From contig DVHE01000057.1 in assembly GCA_018712245.1 (NCBI GenBank), positions 1 through 62,586 of the forward strand: a stretch of DNA of 62,586 nucleotides, given 5' to 3'. The translations under genes and the position numbers were made by a program. Under the pieces are notes generated by a model. It was given only the letters and a program-made list of their open reading frames with translations, searched no databases and was not told the origin of the DNA. Origin of the DNA: Candidatus Avoscillospira avicola (GTDB lineage Bacteria; Bacillota; Clostridia; Oscillospirales; Oscillospiraceae). Below, piece after piece: positions 41,528 through 49,645 of this stretch. Every line of letters starts with the position of its first letter. Within the stretch, counting starts at the first letter, position 1.

Positions 41528-41570
41528 TAGTCTGCGGGCTGCGGAAATCATCGAACATATGAGGTGGAAT

Positions 41571-42812
41571 ATGGACAGACAGTATCCGAACATATACCTG
41601 GCGGCAGATAACTGCTTTGCCAAAAAGCGCTGGCCCGCGCCCCGGGAGTGGGCCGGTGTGATCGCGGATCTGGGCGTCCGATATGTGGAGGCCAGCGCCG
41701 ACACGGAACTGGACCCCTTCTACATGGGGGAAGCGTATCTGCGGGACTGGCCCCAAGCGGTGCAGGAGGCCCAGGCGGCCACAGGTGTAAGAGTCTGCAA
41801 TCTCTACTCCGGCCACGGCTCCTACACCACCCTGGGCCTGACCCATTTTGACCCCCGGGTGCGTCGGCATATGATAGACCGCTGGTTCAAGCCCCTGGTG
41901 GAGACGGCGGCGGCCCTGGGAGCCGGCTTCGGGTTTTACGCCCACGCCTTTTCTGAGAGCATCCTGGCCGACCCAGACCGCTACGCGGCCCATTGCGGCT
42001 ACCTGCTGGACGCCCTGACGGAACTGAACGAATACGCCGAACAGCTGGGCTGCGGCCCGCTGTGCCTGGAGCAGATGTACTCCCCCAACCAGGTGCCCTG
42101 GACCATTTCCGGCACGGCCTCTCTTTTGCGGGAGGTGACACGCCGGAGCGGGCGGCCCTTCTACTTCACCGAGGACCTGGGCCATCACCACGACAGATTC
42201 CTGATGCCCTCTCGTGAAGCATTGCGGGAGGCATTCCGGGACCCCGAGACGGACATCTGGCTGGGAAGCCAGGAGGCCTATGATCGCTTTGACGCGGCCC
42301 GGGTGGCAGGGGAGCTTTCCGATGCCGCCTGCGACGAGATCTTGGACTTGATGCGCCAGGCGCCGCGCTATTTTGAATCCCGTGAGGATACGGACTGCTA
42401 TGCCTGGCTCCGCGCCCTGGGCTGCTATTCGCCCATCATCCATTTGCAGCAGACCGAAGGCCGCTCCTCCGCCCACTGCCCCTTTACTCCTGAGCAAAAC
42501 CGACGGGGGAAGATTCGCGGGCGGGCCGTGCTGGAGGCACTCAAGGAGAGCTATGACCGCCCGGACCAGGCGGGGATGCCGCCCCGGTGCGAGAAAATCT
42601 ACCTGACCTTTGAACTGTTTGCCGGCACCAGCCAGACCACCCGGTCTATATTAAAGGAATATGCCCAATCGGTCCGGTATTGGCGCCAGTTTATCCCCCA
42701 GGACGGCCTGCCCCTGGACGAGCTGCTGCGGCGGCTGCCCGAGGAAGAGACCGAATTGGAAGAACAGCCCGTTTTGCACTTTCAGCCCGTCTCCACGGCG
42801 CAGGGCCTGTGA
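41571..42812 (+). CDS. Xylose-isomerase-like TIM-barrel protein
   Basis: 413 residues. The fold is inferred from the strand pattern of sugar-phosphate isomerase/epimerases (IADLGVRYVEASAD; CNLYSGHGSYTTLGLTHFD; CGPLCLEQMYSPNQ; FYFTEDLGHHHDR), with Glu/Asp/His in positions suited to bind a divalent metal. The extra C-terminal ~100 residues are unlike the short members of the family. It probably isomerises or epimerises a released monosaccharide. The ATG at 41571 has GAGGTGG just upstream; the ATG 12 bases earlier has no ribosome-binding site. It is 43 bp after the glycosidase gene. Confidence 0.82.
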   Translation: MDRQYPNIYLAADNCFAKKRWPAPREWAGVIADLGVRYVEASADTELDPFYMGEAYLRDWPQAVQEAQAATGVRVCNLYSGHGSYTTLGLTHFDPRVRRHMIDRWFKPLVETAAALGAGFGFYAHAFSESILADPDRYAAHCGYLLDALTELNEYAEQLGCGPLCLEQMYSPNQVPWTISGTASLLREVTRRSGRPFYFTEDLGHHHDRFLMPSREALREAFRDPETDIWLGSQEAYDRFDAARVAGELSDAACDEILDLMRQAPRYFESREDTDCYAWLRALGCYSPIIHLQQTEGRSSAHCPFTPEQNRRGKIRGRAVLEALKESYDRPDQAGMPPRCEKIYLTFELFAGTSQTTRSILKEYAQSVRYWRQFIPQDGLPLDELLRRLPEEETELEEQPVLHFQPVSTAQGL

Positions 42813-42843
42813 CGCCGCGGAGCTGAAACAAGGAGGAAACCAA

Positions 42844-44883
42844 ATGAAAGGGATCGAGCAAACCCCCGTCTCCGTCCTGATCGAGCTGATCCAGGGGCAA
42901 GCCGCCGCGCTGCCGCCCCAGGTGCAGCTCCCTGCCCAGGATGGAGCGCCTGCCAAAACCGTCGCGGTGCAGTGGGATGCGGTGGACACCGCGTCGCTGA
43001 CTCCCGGCGTCCACACGGTGCGCGCCGTGGCTCCGGAGCTGCCGGAGCTGCCCATCCAGGCTGACCTGCTGGTCTATGCCAACCGGGATCACCAGGCGGA
43101 CAACCAGGACAGCTGGTACCGCCGGGCGAAATACGCCCTCTATGTCACCTTCTCCCACAACGGCCCCCTCTGGGACGGCTACGCTGTCCGGTCCGACGGG
43201 ACGCTGCCGGCCACCTTCCAGGAGACGCTGGAGCAGTTCGACGTGGAGCGCTTTGCCGAGGACTGCCGGGAGATGGGTGTGGAGTATGTGAATTTCACAT
43301 CCTACCATGGCCATATGTACGTCATTTGGCCCAGCCAGGTGGTCAACGCCCATCTGCCCGGCCACTCCACGGTGGCACTGACCGGACAGCAGAAGAACCG
43401 CGATGTGGTTCGGGAGCTGATCGACGCCCTCCACCGCCGGGGGATCAAGCTGCAGCTCTACATCCACTCCACCGTGGGCGACACCTTTACCGAGGAAATG
43501 CGCCAGGCCACCGGCTGGCACGACCCGACGGGGTATTATAAGCGGTGGAATGATTTTATCAACGATTTCTTTGATGAGATGGCCAAGCGCTACGGCACCG
43601 ACATCGATTCTTATTACATCGACATGATCACCAGCCCGGACTACGCCCGGCGGATGGACGTGGAGCGGCTGCGCAAGACCCTGAAAAAGTACAATCCCCA
43701 GGTGGTCCTCACCGGCAACGGCGCCACGGATATCGCGGTGGACTACGGCTCCCGGGAGGACGGCTGTATGACGGAGCGTTTTTCCCAGCACCTGGACGAT
43801 AAGCCGGCGTTTTTGGACCAGACTGTCACGGGCATCAGCCGCGCCTGGTTCAGCAGCGTGGGTGCCGGGGCAGAGAGCCCCGTCAAGTTCCCGCCGGAGC
43901 AGCTCTTCCGCTATCTGGTGCTGACGGCCAGCGCCAACCGCTATGGCGGCGGCCTGGCTCTGGGCGCCACGCCCTATGCCGACAACGCTGTGTCCGAGCA
44001 GGGCTTCGAGCCCGGCGTCAAGGCGTGCCTGGTGGCCCTGGGCGGCCTGATCGCGCCGGTCGCCGAGTCGATCAAGGGTACGTATCCCAGCGATTCCTAC
44101 CTGACGCCGGCTGGCATGACCATCCGGCAGCTGCCCCACGGCTTTGTGGCTACCCAGTCGCCTGACGGCCACTTCACCTATATCCATGTGCTGCGGGCCC
44201 CCGCTTCCGGCGATACCATCACGCTGCCGTCACCGCTGGATGGCAAGACCTTCGGCGAAGCAGTGCTGCTGCCGTCTGGGAAGGCAGCTCGGTTGACCCA
44301 GGATGACAACGGCGTCACGCTCACGTTGCCTTCCGGCGAGGGGTGGGATTCCCTGGACACCGTGTTCCGCCTGACTACGGCCTCTGTGCCGGAGCAGACC
44401 CCGGTGGAGGAGACTCTCTACACCGGCCCCATTCTGGCCACAGCCTCGGATGCCGACGGCAGCCACGGTGCTGAACAAGCGCTGGACCCTGACCTCACCA
44501 CCTTCTGGGGTGTGGCCGCGCCCTTTAAAACGCCCGACGGCGCGGATAAATACCTGCAGCTGGACCTGGGGAGCGTGCAGCGGGTCACGGGCCTCATCCT
44601 CACGCCGCGCCGCGACAGCATCCGCCGCGCCACGCTGCAGTTCCACCTGAGCAGTTATAACGTTCTGGCCGGCGAGACAGAGGAAAGCCTCCGCCCGGTC
44701 CACACCGGAGAGCTGCCCCAGACCGTCAACGCCAAGGAGATTTCCTTCCCGACGGTTTCTGCCCGGTACATCCGCGTCACCGTGCCGCCGGGGTGGGACT
44801 TCCAGTACGGCGACTACGCGGTCTATGAGGATCACGCCTATGCCTCCATTGGCCGTGTGCAGGTGAAGGTGGCCAAGCCGTAA
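42844..44883 (+). CDS. GH29-like glycosidase with Ig-like and F5/8C domains, no signal peptide
   Basis: 679 residues. An Ig-like (group 4) domain occupies ~residues 1-80; then a GH29/alpha-L-fucosidase-like TIM barrel (FNFTSYHGHMY-type segment reads VEYVNFTSYHGHMYVIWP, and TDIDSYYIDMI carries the candidate nucleophile Asp); a beta domain follows; the last ~150 residues are an F5/8 type C (discoidin) domain (DKYLQLDLGSVQRVTGLIL). Such accessory domains are normally found on secreted enzymes, yet the N-terminus MKGIEQTPVSVLIEL has no signal peptide. AGGAGG precedes the ATG. Last enzyme gene of the plus-strand operon. Confidence 0.8.
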   Translation: MKGIEQTPVSVLIELIQGQAAALPPQVQLPAQDGAPAKTVAVQWDAVDTASLTPGVHTVRAVAPELPELPIQADLLVYANRDHQADNQDSWYRRAKYALYVTFSHNGPLWDGYAVRSDGTLPATFQETLEQFDVERFAEDCREMGVEYVNFTSYHGHMYVIWPSQVVNAHLPGHSTVALTGQQKNRDVVRELIDALHRRGIKLQLYIHSTVGDTFTEEMRQATGWHDPTGYYKRWNDFINDFFDEMAKRYGTDIDSYYIDMITSPDYARRMDVERLRKTLKKYNPQVVLTGNGATDIAVDYGSREDGCMTERFSQHLDDKPAFLDQTVTGISRAWFSSVGAGAESPVKFPPEQLFRYLVLTASANRYGGGLALGATPYADNAVSEQGFEPGVKACLVALGGLIAPVAESIKGTYPSDSYLTPAGMTIRQLPHGFVATQSPDGHFTYIHVLRAPASGDTITLPSPLDGKTFGEAVLLPSGKAARLTQDDNGVTLTLPSGEGWDSLDTVFRLTTASVPEQTPVEETLYTGPILATASDADGSHGAEQALDPDLTTFWGVAAPFKTPDGADKYLQLDLGSVQRVTGLILTPRRDSIRRATLQFHLSSYNVLAGETEESLRPVHTGELPQTVNAKEISFPTVSARYIRVTVPPGWDFQYGDYAVYEDHAYASIGRVQVKVAKP

Positions 44884-44912
44884 GCTCGAACACTGCGCCA
44901 TAAATGTGCAAA

Positions 44913-44941
44913 GCCCTCTGCCGCAGATGGCGGCAGAGGGC
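44913..44941 (+). terminator. Hairpin after the GH29-like gene
   Basis: Perfect 12-bp stem GCCCTCTGCCGC/GCGGCAGAGGGC, 30 bp after the stop, without a U-tract. It separates the glycosidase operon from the regulator gene. Confidence 0.6.
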
Positions 44942-44981
44942 GCGGCGCTACCGGCAGAAAACGACTTAAATGTGGAAAAAT

Positions 44982-45014
44982 CGTCTGAATTTTCCAGATG
45001 GGACTTTCCAGACG
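44982..45014. promoter_or_regulatory. Repeated TTTCCAGA sites over the regulator promoter
   Basis: Two direct copies of TTTCCAGA (44991-44998 and 45005-45012), 14 bp apart, plus a partial inverted copy TCTGAA (44984-44989). The second copy overlaps the -35 box of the RpiR gene. This looks like an autoregulatory operator. Confidence 0.5.
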
Positions 45015-45033
45015 CCAGTCATCTGTGTATAAT
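45005..45033 (+). promoter_or_regulatory. Promoter of the RpiR regulator gene
   Basis: TTTCCA (45005-45010), 17-bp spacer, TATAAT (45028-45033). The weak -35 suggests regulated or low expression. Confidence 0.6.
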
Positions 45034-45050
45034 AAAACTATAGTGAAAAG

Positions 45051-45995
45051 GTGCCATTTCCCCGGAGAAGGACTGTTTCCGGGGCTTGGGAAGGACAGAA
45101 GGGGGCGAATGAGATCAACGAAGGCAAGATCAAGAGCAGCTGCCTGCTGCGCATCCGGGGAATGTTCGATTCGTTCAAATCGGCGGAGGCCCGGCTGGCG
45201 GAATATGTGCTGCACAACCAGGAGACCGCGGTGAATTTGACCATCGACGAGTTGGCCACCAAGTCTCAGACCAGCTATGCCACCGTGGCTCGGTTTTGCA
45301 AAAAGCTGGGATACGACGGCTATAAGGACTTCAAAAACAGCCTGATTCAGGACGTGGTGAACCGCCAGAGCTGTGAGGCCCTGGAGGAGGACCTGAACAT
45401 CAATCTCCATGAATCCCTGGAGGATATCTGCCAGAGCGTCTATCGGTTTTTCATCCGCTCTCTGGAGGAGAGTCTTTCGATTTTGGACTATGCCATCATC
45501 GAGAAGGCGGTGAATCAGCTGATCGCCGCCAAGACCATCTGCTTCATCGGCGCGGGCACTTCGGGGATCAGCGCTCGCTACGCCTACTCCCGGTTCTTCC
45601 GAATCGGCCTATCCTGCGTCTTTGAGGCGGACGCGACGCTCTACCGGATGCGCGTGGCCACCCTGCGTCCGGGGGACCTCCTGTTTGCCATTTCTTCCTC
45701 AGGACGCTCCTCCGACATCGTCAACTGTGCCATCACGGCTCAGAAAAACGGCGTGACGGTCATCAGCCTCAGCGACTTTGCCGTCTCGCCGCTGACCAAG
45801 AACTCGGACATCAATCTCTTCACGACGCCGAGAAACGCCAGCCTGTTTCAGAACATCGATATGCCGCTGGTGGTCAGCCAGATCACGGTGATCGACGCCT
45901 TGTACTCCTGCTGCTGTGCCAAGTTCCCCCAGGAGGCGGCGCAGATTTACCAGAGTACGCGGCTCCTGCAAAAGGAAGAAAAACTCAAAATCTGA
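45051..45995 (+). CDS. RpiR/MurR-family transcriptional regulator
   Basis: Sugar-phosphate-responsive DNA-binding protein. The N-terminal HTH_6 region (LATKSQTSYATVARFCKKLGY) is followed by a SIS domain (FIGAGTSGISARYAYSRFF; LLFAISSSGRSSDIV). The start is uncertain. The longest frame begins at GTG 45051, only ~11 nt after the expected transcription start. An AAGGGGG ribosome-binding site nine bases before an in-frame ATC (45114-45116) would fit a rare AUC start. The first in-frame ATG is at 45168 (MFDSFKSAEARLAEYVL). It lies between two glycan operons and likely controls them. Confidence 0.85.
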   Translation: MPFPRRRTVSGAWEGQKGANEINEGKIKSSCLLRIRGMFDSFKSAEARLAEYVLHNQETAVNLTIDELATKSQTSYATVARFCKKLGYDGYKDFKNSLIQDVVNRQSCEALEEDLNINLHESLEDICQSVYRFFIRSLEESLSILDYAIIEKAVNQLIAAKTICFIGAGTSGISARYAYSRFFRIGLSCVFEADATLYRMRVATLRPGDLLFAISSSGRSSDIVNCAITAQKNGVTVISLSDFAVSPLTKNSDINLFTTPRNASLFQNIDMPLVVSQITVIDALYSCCCAKFPQEAAQIYQSTRLLQKEEKLKI

Positions 45996-46000
45996 CTGGA

Positions 46001-46058
46001 ATGCTCCCTCCATGATGGACAGTGTTTGATTTCACTGCCGATCATGGAGGGAGCATTG
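46001..46058. terminator. Long perfect hairpin between convergent genes
   Basis: 17-bp perfect inverted repeat AATGCTCCCTCCATGAT/ATCATGGAGGGAGCATT. Its loop contains a further CAGTG/CACTG stem. There is no strong U-tract on either strand. Most simply a bidirectional terminator between the RpiR gene and the minus-strand array. Confidence 0.6.
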
Positions 46059-46120
46059 TGATTCTCTATTTTGCTTCAGTGAAAGCGGTTTGGGGCGTAC
46101 GGGTCGTGTCCCGAAGTATT

Positions 46121-47170
46121 TTACTCCCCGCGGATTTCGCGGATGATGCGGTTCATTTTGCGGAATTGGTCCACCGGAACATAGTTGGGGATGGAATTAC
46201 CGGAGCCAAAGGCAAATCCGCCGTGGCCGCGGCTCTTGCGCACCACATCTTCTATGTAGCGCTCCATTTCCTTCCCATCCAGGCGGCACACGGCATCGGT
46301 ATCAATGCCGCCGAAGTTGCCGATCCGGTCTCCGTAGCGCTCCACCCAAACCGGGAACGGCGCGATCACATCCTCGTTGGAGTGCTTGGCATCGATGCCT
46401 GCGTCTCGGATGAGGTCATCCATTACCTCGAAGATGCAGCCGCAGGAGTGGAGCAGGAAGGGCTTCCCGGCCAGATGTACCTGATCGATGATGGCGCGAT
46501 AGGCCGGGATCACCAGCTGGCGGATGTCATCGGCAATCAAGAGCGTATTGGACTTGAAACCGAGATCATCGCCGAACCGACAGACACAGAATATGTCGCC
46601 GTAGGTCTCCAGGAAGCGCGTCCAGATTTGCAGGTTGGTCTGGCCCACCTTGCGGAAGATGTCTGCATAGAGTTCCGGGTCATCCATGCGCAGATAGCAG
46701 AGGCTTTCATAGCCCACCAGCTCCTGCACGCACTCGAAAATGCCGTTGCCCACGCCGCCGATGGCCTTCATGCCGTCGGGCAGCGCTTCCCGCAGTGCTT
46801 CAAAGCATCTGCTGAACATGGAAAAATAGCGATCGCAAAGGCTGGCCCACGGGTAGTCCTCAAAGTCTGCCCGGTTCTGGATGACGCCCGGGATGTGCCC
46901 GCCCAGGGCCCCGCTGCCCGGCATGGCGCCGCCGATGCAGCACTCAAAGGAGACGGTGTCATAGCCCATCTCCTGGAAAAACCGGCAGTAGACCCGGAAG
47001 TAGTCCCGCAGCTCCGCGGTCCCGCCCCACTGCTTGCCGCAGATGTCCTCGCCCATGACGGCGCTGATGACCTCATCAGCGATGAGATGCTCATAAAGCG
47101 GAATCCATGCCGTTTCCTGGTTACGGGCTGCCGCTACAATTCGCCGATAGTCAGGTTGAAACGCACACAT
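46121..47170 (-). CDS. URO-D/MtaA-superfamily protein (HxC type)
   Basis: 349 residues of the uroporphyrinogen-decarboxylase-like superfamily, which includes cobalamin-dependent methyltransferases (MtaA, CmuA). The segment KPFLLHSCGCIFEVMDDLI carries the His-x-Cys pair that in methyltransferase members binds zinc. The heme-pathway HemE N-terminal signature is absent, so it is not HemE. No corrinoid protein is encoded nearby. It is the last gene of the minus-strand glycan array, 20 bp after the GH38 gene, with AAGGAGG before the ATG. Function unknown. Confidence 0.82.
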   Translation of the reverse strand: MCAFQPDYRRIVAAARNQETAWIPLYEHLIADEVISAVMGEDICGKQWGGTAELRDYFRVYCRFFQEMGYDTVSFECCIGGAMPGSGALGGHIPGVIQNRADFEDYPWASLCDRYFSMFSRCFEALREALPDGMKAIGGVGNGIFECVQELVGYESLCYLRMDDPELYADIFRKVGQTNLQIWTRFLETYGDIFCVCRFGDDLGFKSNTLLIADDIRQLVIPAYRAIIDQVHLAGKPFLLHSCGCIFEVMDDLIRDAGIDAKHSNEDVIAPFPVWVERYGDRIGNFGGIDTDAVCRLDGKEMERYIEDVVRKSRGHGGFAFGSGNSIPNYVPVDQFRKMNRIIREIRGE

Positions 47171-47190
47171 AGGAACCTCCTTGCATTGTC

Positions 47191-49632
47191 TTAAATTTCA
47201 AATTGTTCACAGGTCTCCAGTCTGCCTGCTGTCAGGCGGCAGGTGCGGATCTGGTAGGGGCCAAACCGAAGCGTCTCTTCAATTCCCATGCCGGGAAGCT
47301 TGCACAGGCATTCGGCGTCCGCGCCGGTGTTGTTGTGGAAACGGAGAATATAGCCGCCGTCCCGGCTGGCCTTGCAGGCCGTCAGCACCACGCCGTCGCC
47401 CTCCAGGGTCATCAGGCTCTCCTGCGTGGAGGCGTCGCCGGTGGGGAACATTTGCAGGGCATAGGGCCGCTCCGCAAACACCTGAGCCCGGCGCTCCAGC
47501 TCCTGCGCCACCGTTTTGGCGCTGCCGCCGGTGAGCCGGAAGGAAAAGTCCCGCTGGCCCTGGTCCATCCGGGCCATGACCCGATCCTGCCGCAGCAGCG
47601 GGCGATCCTCGATGGGATGCGCCGCATAACAAGCGCCGCGAATCAGCGTCAGCCGCAGTTCCCGGTCAGAGCAGTCGAGACCGTAGCAGCCCTGCTTCAG
47701 CACTGCAAAGGTCTTCTCTCCGTCCGAGGCCGCCACCCAGTCCTGGGAGGCGACTTCCCGGCCGTCAGTGGCCAGGATTTCCTGGCTGTAAGCCTCCTGT
47801 CCCCGGATCTCGCCGGAGAAGGCCAGGGGCAAATGCCACTTGACCAGGGCGTCCTGCTCCAGGAACAGCAGATGGAGCGTCACATCCACCTCCGGGCTGC
47901 AGCGATAGAACCGCCAGTTGATCCGCAGGGCCGAAGACCGGCAGCACAGCAGCGTTTCCACCTCTTGCGCAACCGGACCGTCCTCGATGATACGGATGGG
48001 CGAGATTTCTCCCGCCGCGCCGGCGAATTTTCCTGCTTCCTGGGGCGTCATCAGCCGGAAGGAATCCAGCACTTCTCCCGGCAGGTGCTTGAGCTGCGCA
48101 TCGCTCATGGCCCAGGGGTCTGCGTTGTCCCGGTAGAGAACCGGCACAGCAGGCCCGGACAGCAGCTCCAGGCCGTTCACATAGTAAGATTCCAGCAGAC
48201 CGGTTTTTCCGCCAATCCGCGCCCGCATGGTTTCGTTTTCAAAGCAGACATCGCCATGGACCGAAGGCATCTCCGGACGGTGTTCAACCACCGAGGGCAC
48301 AAGGTCAAACCGGTTGAGTACCATGGGCTTCAGCCGGCAGGGGAACAGCACCCGCTTGGCCCAGTCCAGGTTCAGCATGGAGGGCTCCTGGACCACCTGG
48401 GTGGGCAGCGCGGTCTCTCCGTCATAGGCGGTGAAATCCGTAAAGGTAGGGCTCCAGTTCTGGTTTTCCAGAATGAACGAGATGTCTACCACGGTGTCCA
48501 CCGGATAGGGATGGGGATTGTACACCAGCACCGGATAGGTACCGGGGGCAGCGCGCTTCTCCCGGGCTGCCAGGGCGAAGAACGCTCTGGTGCGCACCCG
48601 ACTGGTCAGCTCCAGACCGTGGCTGAGCTTGCGCAGGCCGGTCTCCTCGCCGGCCCGGATGGCGCTGCCGGGGAGGATGTCGTGGAACTCCGAGAGCATC
48701 AGATCCTTTTCCGCGTCCTCCAGCTCTTCCATGGGATAGGCCATGCCAGTCTGGATGGCGGCGGCGGAGGCGATTTTCTCCGCGCTGTAGAGCGCGGCCT
48801 CCAGCGCCCGGTGCTGCTGCTTTACCCGTACCATGGAGGTCAGGCAGCCGGGCATACAGGGGTTGAGGGACTTGCGGAACACCGGCAGGTCTCCGGCGGA
48901 TTCGGCCATATACTGTTCCGGCGTGGAGTGGAGGATCTGCACCTCGCTCTCAGCCATCAGCGCGGCGATCTCTCCCAGGTCCCGCCGGGAAGGGCCGCCG
49001 CCGTGGTTGCCAACGCCCCAGAGGACCACAGCAGTCTCCCGGTCCTTCTGGCTTTCCAGCACGCCGCGGATTTTCTTTGCAGCCTCGCCTAGCAGCGTAT
49101 TGTAGCCGTTGGAGACGCGGCAGACCCGGACGCTGGAGCCGTCCATGCCCTCCCAGAAAAAGTTGTCGGGGAACACGTTCTGCTGGGGGAAGGGACGTCC
49201 GATCAAGTAGCTGTCGTAGCCGCAGCCGCGCAGCAGCTGGGGCAGCCCCAGGGAGTGGCCGAAGGAATCGACGTTGACGGCGGTGGTGGGATGCTGTCCA
49301 AATTTCTCGTCAAAATAACGGCGGCCCTCCATCATCTGTCGGATGAAGGATTCGCCCGTGGGCAGGTTGGCGTCGGGCTGGAGATACCAGCCGCCCATGA
49401 TTTTCAGCTTGCCTGCCTCGGAGAGCGCCTGGAGTTCCCGGAACAGGGCCGGATCGTACTCCTCGATCCACTGAAACAGCAGCGCTTCGTTGTGACAAAA
49501 GATATAGTCAAATTCGTTGGCCAGATTGACGGCACTGCGGAACGTCGAGAGGGCCGCAGCCGCGCCCTCTTCCCAGTCCCACAGCCAGACCGGATCGATA
49601 TGGGCATTGCAAATCAAATGCAGGGTTTTCAT
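47191..49632 (-). CDS. GH38 alpha-mannosidase, cytoplasmic
   Basis: 813 residues, no signal peptide. GH38 features: NAHIDPVWLW with metal-binding His11 and Asp13; WYLQPDANLPTGES; NVDSFGHS with the likely nucleophile Asp122 and zinc-binding His127; and SEFHDILPGS with the third conserved His/Asp motif. The C-terminal half is the usual beta-rich GH38 region. It probably removes alpha-linked mannose from imported oligosaccharides. The gene is 13 bp downstream of the unassigned (alpha/alpha)6 gene. Confidence 0.93.
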   Translation of the reverse strand: MKTLHLICNAHIDPVWLWDWEEGAAAALSTFRSAVNLANEFDYIFCHNEALLFQWIEEYDPALFRELQALSEAGKLKIMGGWYLQPDANLPTGESFIRQMMEGRRYFDEKFGQHPTTAVNVDSFGHSLGLPQLLRGCGYDSYLIGRPFPQQNVFPDNFFWEGMDGSSVRVCRVSNGYNTLLGEAAKKIRGVLESQKDRETAVVLWGVGNHGGGPSRRDLGEIAALMAESEVQILHSTPEQYMAESAGDLPVFRKSLNPCMPGCLTSMVRVKQQHRALEAALYSAEKIASAAAIQTGMAYPMEELEDAEKDLMLSEFHDILPGSAIRAGEETGLRKLSHGLELTSRVRTRAFFALAAREKRAAPGTYPVLVYNPHPYPVDTVVDISFILENQNWSPTFTDFTAYDGETALPTQVVQEPSMLNLDWAKRVLFPCRLKPMVLNRFDLVPSVVEHRPEMPSVHGDVCFENETMRARIGGKTGLLESYYVNGLELLSGPAVPVLYRDNADPWAMSDAQLKHLPGEVLDSFRLMTPQEAGKFAGAAGEISPIRIIEDGPVAQEVETLLCCRSSALRINWRFYRCSPEVDVTLHLLFLEQDALVKWHLPLAFSGEIRGQEAYSQEILATDGREVASQDWVAASDGEKTFAVLKQGCYGLDCSDRELRLTLIRGACYAAHPIEDRPLLRQDRVMARMDQGQRDFSFRLTGGSAKTVAQELERRAQVFAERPYALQMFPTGDASTQESLMTLEGDGVVLTACKASRDGGYILRFHNNTGADAECLCKLPGMGIEETLRFGPYQIRTCRLTAGRLETCEQFEI

Positions 49633-49645
49633 GGCACTACACTCC

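Noticed and set aside
46121-47170. Heme-pathway uroporphyrinogen decarboxylase (hemE)
   Set aside because: The HemE N-terminal signature is absent, and its location in a glycan array and the His-x-Cys motif fit the methyltransferase-like branch.
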